Below, one piece after another: positions 6,170-9,465 of a stretch of 9,465 nt of DNA. Under the pieces are notes generated by a model. That model did not search any database and was not told where the DNA came from. It was given only the letters and a program-made list of their open reading frames with translations. Source of the stretch: an uncultured Prevotella sp. (GTDB taxonomy: Bacteria; Bacteroidota; Bacteroidia; Bacteroidales; Bacteroidaceae); the NCBI GenBank assembly GCA_902477645.1, contig CABSIA010000120.1, positions 1 to 9,465 on the forward strand, given 5' to 3'. The translations under genes and the position numbers were made by a program. Within the stretch, counting starts at the first letter, position 1. Each line of letters begins with the position of its first letter.

Positions 6170-7711
6170 ATGCTCGTAAAGACATACAGTGCTGCCGTTA
6201 ACGGCATGGAGGTGACAACCGTCACTATAGAGGTCAACATCGTTCCCGGAGTCTTGTACCATTTCACAGGACTTGGCGACGAGGCTGTAAAAGAAGGGCG
6301 CAACCGTGTGGCCGCTGCTTTGCAGACAAATGGTTATAATTTTCCCCGTAAGGACATCACTGTAAACATGGCACCTGCCGATTTGCGCAAAGAAGGCAGC
6401 AGTTTCGACCTTCCTCTCGCCATAGCCCTTCTTGCTGGCGACGAGAAAATTGACGGCGGCAATCTTTCCAAATATATGATGGTTGGCGAGCTGGGACTCG
6501 ACGGAAGGCTGCAACCTGTGAAAGGTGCTTTGCCCATAGCTATCAGGGCACGTGCCGAGCATTTTAAAGGACTTATCGTGCCAAAGGCTAACGAGCGTGA
6601 GGCTGCTGTGGTAAACAATCTTGAGGTTTATGGCATGGAAAACATTCTGCAGGTCATACAGTTCCTCACCGGTCAGCAGATTTTCCAGCCAGTTGTTGTA
6701 GACACACGAAAGGAATTTTACGAGCAGCAATATAATTTTGAACTCGACTATGCCGATGTTCGTGGACAAGAGAATGTCAAGCGTGCTCTTGAGGTGGCGG
6801 CGGCAGGAGGACATAATCTCATAATGATAGGTCCTCCGGGAAGCGGAAAAAGTATGATGGCAAAACGCCTGCCGTCGATACTTCCGCCTTTGTCGCTTGC
6901 CGAGAGTCTTGAGACAACGCAAATACACAGCATAGCGGGCAAGTTGTCTAAAAATTCTTCTCTTATTTCTCAGCGTCCTTTCCGTAGTCCGCACCACACT
7001 ATCTCTGAGGCTGCCCTTGTCGGCGGAGGTGCTACACCTATGCCGGGCGAGATTAGTCTTGCCCACAATGGAATTTTGTTTGCCGATGAGTTGCCGGAGT
7101 TTTCAAAACATACTCTTGAGGTTCTTCGCCAGCCTCTCGAAGACCGTATCATTACTATTAGCCGTGCCCGGTATAGCGTGGAATATCCATGTAATTTCCA
7201 GTTCATCGCGTCAATGAACCCATGTCCCTGTGGCTATTATGGCGACCCTACACACAATTGTGTTTGTACTCCGGGGCAAATACAGAAATACCTGAATAAA
7301 ATCAGCGGACCGCTACTCGACCGCATTGACATACAATGCGAGATAACGCCTGTGCCGTTTAAGGACATCAGCAAAACTGCACCAGGCGAGCCAAGCGCAG
7401 TAATACGCGAGCGCGTCATAGCCGCCAGAAAAATCCAGCAGGAGAGGTTCAAGAACCACAAGGGCATCCACTGCAACGCACAGATGACCGAACGCATGAT
7501 TCATCTGTATGCCGAGCCTGACAGCCAGTCGCTCGACATGCTCCGCATGGCAATGGAACGCATGTCCCTGTCTGCACGTGCCTACAGCCGCATCTTAAAG
7601 GTAGCCCGTACAATCGCCGACCTCGACGGCAGCACCAAAGTACAGCTGCCACACATCGCAGAAGCCGTAGGCTATCGCAGCCTGGATAGAGGCGACTGGG
7701 CAGAACGGTGA
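6170..7711 (+). CDS. comM: YifB/ComM-family Mg-chelatase-like AAA+ ATPase
   Basis: The 513-residue protein is full length for the family. It has an N-terminal Lon-protease-like ChlI domain (about 20-165, with SSFDLPLAIALLAG and MMVGELGLDGRLQPVKGALP), a AAA+ core with Walker A GPPGSGKS (221-228), Walker B GILFADELPE (301-310), the SPHHTISEAALVGGG segment (273-287) and the arginine-bearing GPLLDRIDI (380-388), and the C-terminal helical domain SLSARAYSRILKVARTIADL (466-485). CPC and CVC (352-354 and 364-366) form a probable metal-binding cysteine cluster. In naturally competent bacteria ComM is a DNA helicase that drives branch migration during recombination of incoming DNA. It begins 5 bases after the TlpA-like gene. 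Part of its 3' region is duplicated about 1 kb downstream. Confidence 0.95.
   Translation: MLVKTYSAAVNGMEVTTVTIEVNIVPGVLYHFTGLGDEAVKEGRNRVAAALQTNGYNFPRKDITVNMAPADLRKEGSSFDLPLAIALLAGDEKIDGGNLSKYMMVGELGLDGRLQPVKGALPIAIRARAEHFKGLIVPKANEREAAVVNNLEVYGMENILQVIQFLTGQQIFQPVVVDTRKEFYEQQYNFELDYADVRGQENVKRALEVAAAGGHNLIMIGPPGSGKSMMAKRLPSILPPLSLAESLETTQIHSIAGKLSKNSSLISQRPFRSPHHTISEAALVGGGATPMPGEISLAHNGILFADELPEFSKHTLEVLRQPLEDRIITISRARYSVEYPCNFQFIASMNPCPCGYYGDPTHNCVCTPGQIQKYLNKISGPLLDRIDIQCEITPVPFKDISKTAPGEPSAVIRERVIAARKIQQERFKNHKGIHCNAQMTERMIHLYAEPDSQSLDMLRMAMERMSLSARAYSRILKVARTIADLDGSTKVQLPHIAEAVGYRSLDRGDWAER
7490..7614 (+). repeat. Parent copy of the comM direct repeat
   Basis: Positions 7490-7614, inside comM, align without gaps to 8505-8629, an offset of 1015 bases in the same orientation. 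There are seven differences, at 7493, 7506, 7519, 7524, 7530, 7531 and 7534. The last 80 bases (7535-7614) are identical to 8550-8629. The identity ends 97 bases before the end of the comM stop codon. Confidence 0.95.
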
Positions 7712-7731
7712 CTTTTATACAAATAATTCAA

Positions 7732-7894
7732 ATGATGAAAGTAAGCACTAAATTTATAATAGTCGTTGTGTTCTTTCTCGGATGAACAGATAAGAATAAA
7801 AAGTAGTGAGCCGATTAAATATATACACAGAGATTTAATTGATGGAAATTGTAATGAACTATGGAAATTGGTCAACGAGTTCTTGGAGAAATGA
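7732..7894 (+). pseudogene. Frameshifted small lipoprotein-like remnant
   Basis: ATG ATG at 7732 opens MMKVSTKFIIVVVFFLG, a signal-peptide-like start that stops at once in its own frame. One frame over, a coherent peptide runs to a TGA at 7892-7894 (SLCSFSDEQIRIKSSEP, through a middle part rich in charged and polar residues, ending WKLVNEFLEK). Removing one base near 7766-7770 would join the two into a protein of about 54 residues with a lipoprotein-like FIIVV-C boundary. I do not recognise the family. The stop overlaps the ATG of the next reading frame in ATGA, as in a coupled gene pair. The area is AT-rich compared with comM. It could instead be the end of a larger lost gene. Confidence 0.4.
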
Positions 7895-7977
7895 GAATAT
7901 TTATAAACGTAATAGCCTGTATCACTCTAATCATTCTTTATGAATGACAGGCACAATCCTATATTCAAGAGATAATT
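7891..7977 (+). pseudogene. Signal-peptide segment interrupted by TGA, in frame with the next gene
   Basis: ATG at 7891 opens MRIFINVIACITLIILYE, then an in-frame TGA (7945-7947), then QAQSYIQEII, which runs without another stop into the ATG at 7978 (29 codons upstream, same frame). Reading through the TGA gives a typical Sec signal peptide: an arginine near the start, a hydrophobic core and a QAQ-type cleavage site. The simplest reading is that the 158-residue downstream protein was once exported and a nonsense mutation removed its signal. The stop lies in a small hairpin (7931-7936 with 7942-7947, five-base loop). The original first codon overlaps the previous stop (ATGA). Confidence 0.5.
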
Positions 7978-8454
7978 ATGAATAATAAGATATTAGACTA
8001 TAGTTTTGTACAAAAAGTTATATATAGGAAAGTTCGGAGAAATATTGCGTGTGCAGAATATGACCAACAGTGGATACCATTCAATAAAAAGATTGATTTT
8101 GCACTTAATAGATTGAAACAGATTCCTTTTTCCAAATTAAAGGTAATAATATCATTTTGGGAAGAATACGAAATCATTCAGAAAATACTCATAAGAAATC
8201 AGATTTCTAACTATTCGCTTATAAGAAACTATAAGAGAGGACGTAAAACTCCTGGTCTAATAGAAATCTATTTTTATGAATGTTTTGATGTGAATCTTAT
8301 CCGCACTTTTATAAAGAAACACTACGGTTATGAACTGGGCAAGGCTGATTATCTTAATATTGATATGTGTTTTATCTTCGAGAATGATAAGGATGTAACA
8401 ATTTGTCATTTATATGATGATCGGGGTTTCCAAATTTTTTATTTGAACCAGTGA
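7978..8454 (+). CDS. Putative immunity-type protein, possibly DUF3885-like
   Basis: The ATG at 7978 gives 158 residues, mixed helix/strand and rich in Ile, Lys and Tyr, with no membrane segment. The C-terminus reads VTICHLYDDRGFQIFYL (140-156). The LYDDRG element followed by a hydrophobic strand resembles the end of DUF3885 proteins, which are often found near polymorphic toxins in Bacteroidota. That match is from memory and weak, since the N-terminal half shows no motif I recognise. It lies between comM and a compact Rhs-core protein, where an immunity gene would be expected. Its frame extends upstream through an interrupted signal peptide, so the present product may be a cytoplasmic leftover of a secreted protein. 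The reading frame itself is intact and its AT-rich base use matches the rest of the cassette. Confidence 0.6.
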   Translation: MNNKILDYSFVQKVIYRKVRRNIACAEYDQQWIPFNKKIDFALNRLKQIPFSKLKVIISFWEEYEIIQKILIRNQISNYSLIRNYKRGRKTPGLIEIYFYECFDVNLIRTFIKKHYGYELGKADYLNIDMCFIFENDKDVTICHLYDDRGFQIFYLNQ

Positions 8455-8486
8455 ATCATGGAACCTCTCCTCTCTATATATTAAAA

Positions 8487-8629
8487 TGCAGATATCAGAA
8501 GCAGGAATGCATGATTCATCAGTATGCCGAGCCAGACAACCAGTTACTTGACATGCTCCGCATGGCAATGGAACGCATGTCCCTGTCTGCACGTGCCTAC
8601 AGCCGCATCTTAAAGGTAGCCCGTACAAT
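8487..8629 (+). pseudogene. Displaced fragment of comM
   Basis: In the comM frame this reads CRYQKQECMIHQYAEPDNQ and then LLDMLRMAMERMSLSARAYS onward, ending KVARTI. From 8550 to 8629 it is identical to comM 7535-7614. From 8505 to 8549 it has seven differences; four codons change the residue (R to C, L to Q, S to N, S to L). Left of 8505 only scattered identities remain (C, Q and E at matching positions back to about 8487). Right of 8629 similarity ends abruptly. There is no start of its own, only a GTG-initiated frame at 8451 that is not convincing. The fragment is too short to be functional. Confidence 0.9.
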
Positions 8630-8761
8630 TACTCTGAATTCCAGCGTATGATGAACACCCTTGATAGTCTTGGCTATCCCCAGCAAACAGACGAGGAATA
8701 TAAACAAAGTGTGGAGAAAGCATTGAAGGATATAGAAAACGACGAAGAAACGAAAAAGTAA
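8630..8761 (+). pseudogene. Orphan C-terminal tail of an unknown gene
   Basis: Directly after the comM fragment, in another frame, 43 codons and a TAA stop read YSEFQRMMNTLDSLGYPQQ, then TDEEYKQSVEKALKDIENDE, then ETKK. The hydrophilic, helix-forming composition and tidy end look like a genuine protein terminus whose front has been replaced by the comM piece. A 37-residue product could begin at the ATG at 8648, but nothing supports independent expression. The stop lies 5 bases before the ATG of the Rhs-core gene, so the lost gene was probably its upstream operon partner. Family not recognised. Confidence 0.5.
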
Positions 8762-8766
8762 AAATT

Positions 8767-9414
8767 ATGAGAAAAATAATTCCAATAGAAATGCAAAAGA
8801 TTATCACAATGATAATTCTTCTCACGAGCACATGCGTAAAAGCATCTGCTCAAAGTCCCTATGCCATATTTGGAGATAATTCAAAAATTCTTGAAGCAAA
8901 GAGCGAGGCTGTTCCAAGTATATACCGTGTAAGTATCCATACTCCCAATGGAAACACCTTTTATGCAGATTTTGATCTAAATAAAGGCATTGCAACATTG
9001 AGTGAAAAGAATGGTAATGTTATTCTTCAAGATAGCATTAGCAAAAACGCAAAAGCTATATTTACAACAATAGATCCAGAGGCCGAAAGATATTATAATT
9101 TAAGTCCATATTCTTATTGTTCGGGCAATCCTATTAATTCCATTGATCCTGATGGACGAAGTACGTGGGTTATTAATCAGGGAGAAGGAAAATATCAAGT
9201 TGTTGGTGGAAATTTGAATGACTGTGACAAAAATATATATGAAGGTTTGTTTAATAAAGAAGGAACGTTTGTTCCTGTAAATTCTATAGGAATAACAACA
9301 TCAATGACTTCATTTTATAACAGCGATTCTAAAGGTGGTGGTAGTTGGAATATTGGAAGCATAATTAATATGAATGATAAAAGCGGAGATGTCTTTTTAT
9401 CAAATATAATATGA
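8767..9414 (+). CDS. Compact secreted Rhs-core protein, probable toxin carrier, C-terminus short
   Basis: The protein has 215 residues from the ATG at 8767, or 207 from the ATG at 8791, which gives a cleaner signal peptide (MQKIITMIILLTSTCVKASA before QSPY). Then come a linker, SPYAIFGDNSKILEAKSEA and YRVSIHTPNGNTFYADFDLN, and QDSISKNAKAIFTTIDPEAE. The Rhs-associated core motif IDPEAERYYNLSPYSYCSGN to NPINSIDPDGR (102-131) follows, and after it an 84-residue variable segment (STWVINQGEGKYQVVGGNLN onward). In Rhs/YD proteins the segment after DPDGR is the toxin or effector tip. There are no YD repeats, so this is a mini-Rhs protein with Sec export. The end, KSGDVFLSNII, seems premature: similar segments in my memory of Bacteroides proteins continue much further. 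The toxin role is inferred from architecture. Confidence 0.75.
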   Translation: MRKIIPIEMQKIITMIILLTSTCVKASAQSPYAIFGDNSKILEAKSEAVPSIYRVSIHTPNGNTFYADFDLNKGIATLSEKNGNVILQDSISKNAKAIFTTIDPEAERYYNLSPYSYCSGNPINSIDPDGRSTWVINQGEGKYQVVGGNLNDCDKNIYEGLFNKEGTFVPVNSIGITTSMTSFYNSDSKGGGSWNIGSIINMNDKSGDVFLSNII

Positions 9415-9428
9415 GTTTACTCTAAAAA

Positions 9429-9442
9429 GTCGGCAAGCCGAC
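9429..9442 (+). other. Short GC-rich inverted repeat after the Rhs-core gene
   Basis: GTCGG (9429-9433) and CCGAC (9438-9442) face each other across CAAG; the arms extend to GTCGGC and GCCGAC if the loop shrinks to two bases. It is a GC-rich island in AT-rich DNA, 15 bases after the stop. There is no following T-run, so a terminator function is doubtful; it could mark an element or cassette boundary. Confidence 0.35.
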
Positions 9443-9455
9443 CTATGATTAATAT

Positions 9456-9463
9456 TATATTTG
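9456..9463 (+). promoter_or_regulatory. Possible -7 box at the window edge (TATATTTG)
   Basis: TATATTTG matches TAnnTTTG, but no TTTG is found about 20 bases upstream and such matches arise by chance in AT-rich DNA. If real, it would drive a gene beyond the window. Confidence 0.2.
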
Positions 9464-9465
9464 TT

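Noticed and set aside
7945..7947. In-frame TGA in a small hairpin as a possible selenocysteine codon
   Set aside because: It lies in a signal peptide rather than at a redox site, the hairpin contains the TGA instead of following it, and selenoproteins are uncommon in this group. A nonsense mutation is simpler.
7490..8629. The comM repeat as attL/attR of an integrated element
   Set aside because: An att-type insertion at the comM 3' end should leave the displaced 3' end, including the stop, at the far side. The copy ends 97 bases short and continues into unrelated sequence, and no integrase is present in the window.
8451..8651. Small gene of 66 codons starting with GTG across the comM fragment
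   Set aside because: The start overlaps the end of the previous gene, the body is a partial comM helix, and the last residues come from a frame change into unrelated sequence; it is a remnant.

Overview
The window is chromosomal DNA of a member of the order Bacteroidales (phylum Bacteroidota). A Prevotellaceae- or Bacteroidaceae-like genome fits best, but the sequence alone does not settle the genus. The evidence is the Bacteroidota-type promoters (TTTG, about 20 bases, then TAnnTTTG), starts without clear Shine-Dalgarno sequences, several lipoproteins with Bacteroidota-style signals, and a protein carrying an Rhs-core signature of the type common in this order.

Positions 1-3236 form a housekeeping block. 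At the left edge a probable divergent gene begins on the minus strand; only its first ten codons are present. Its -7 box lies next to that of pyrE (orotate phosphoribosyltransferase). pyrE abuts a small SRPBCC-fold protein with no intergenic base. Next comes an unusual 175-base block of degenerate 8-base repeats arranged as a large inverted repeat, which fills the whole gap up to the argH start codon (argininosuccinate lyase). A small lipoprotein with a four-cysteine, Rieske-like C-terminal half follows argH.

Positions 3237-7711 form a second unit. A well-formed promoter drives a leader hairpin, tRNA-Leu(UAA) and, only 23 bases later, a large lipoprotein with an OmpA-like region and TPR-like repeats. 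A TlpA/thioredoxin-fold lipoprotein that has lost its CXXC and a complete comM/yifB AAA+ ATPase gene follow, with gaps of 9 and 5 bases. I see no internal promoter, so these are probably one transcription unit.

Positions 7712-9465 are markedly more AT-rich and look like a decayed or shuffling accessory cassette. It holds a frameshifted small lipoprotein-like remnant, an ATGA overlap into a secreted-type reading frame interrupted by an in-frame TGA, and a putative immunity protein of 158 residues. Then come a displaced fragment of comM (80 bases identical to the intact gene, flanked by diverged sequence), the orphan C-terminal tail of an unknown gene, and a compact secreted protein. That protein has a signal peptide, a short linker, a single Rhs-core motif ending in DPDGR, and a variable C-terminal segment that stops early.

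The most interesting reading is that the 3' end of comM borders a hotspot for small exported Rhs-tip toxin/immunity cassettes, with a copied comM piece acting as recombination homology. Each part is visible in the sequence. The toxin and immunity functions and the exchange mechanism are inference.
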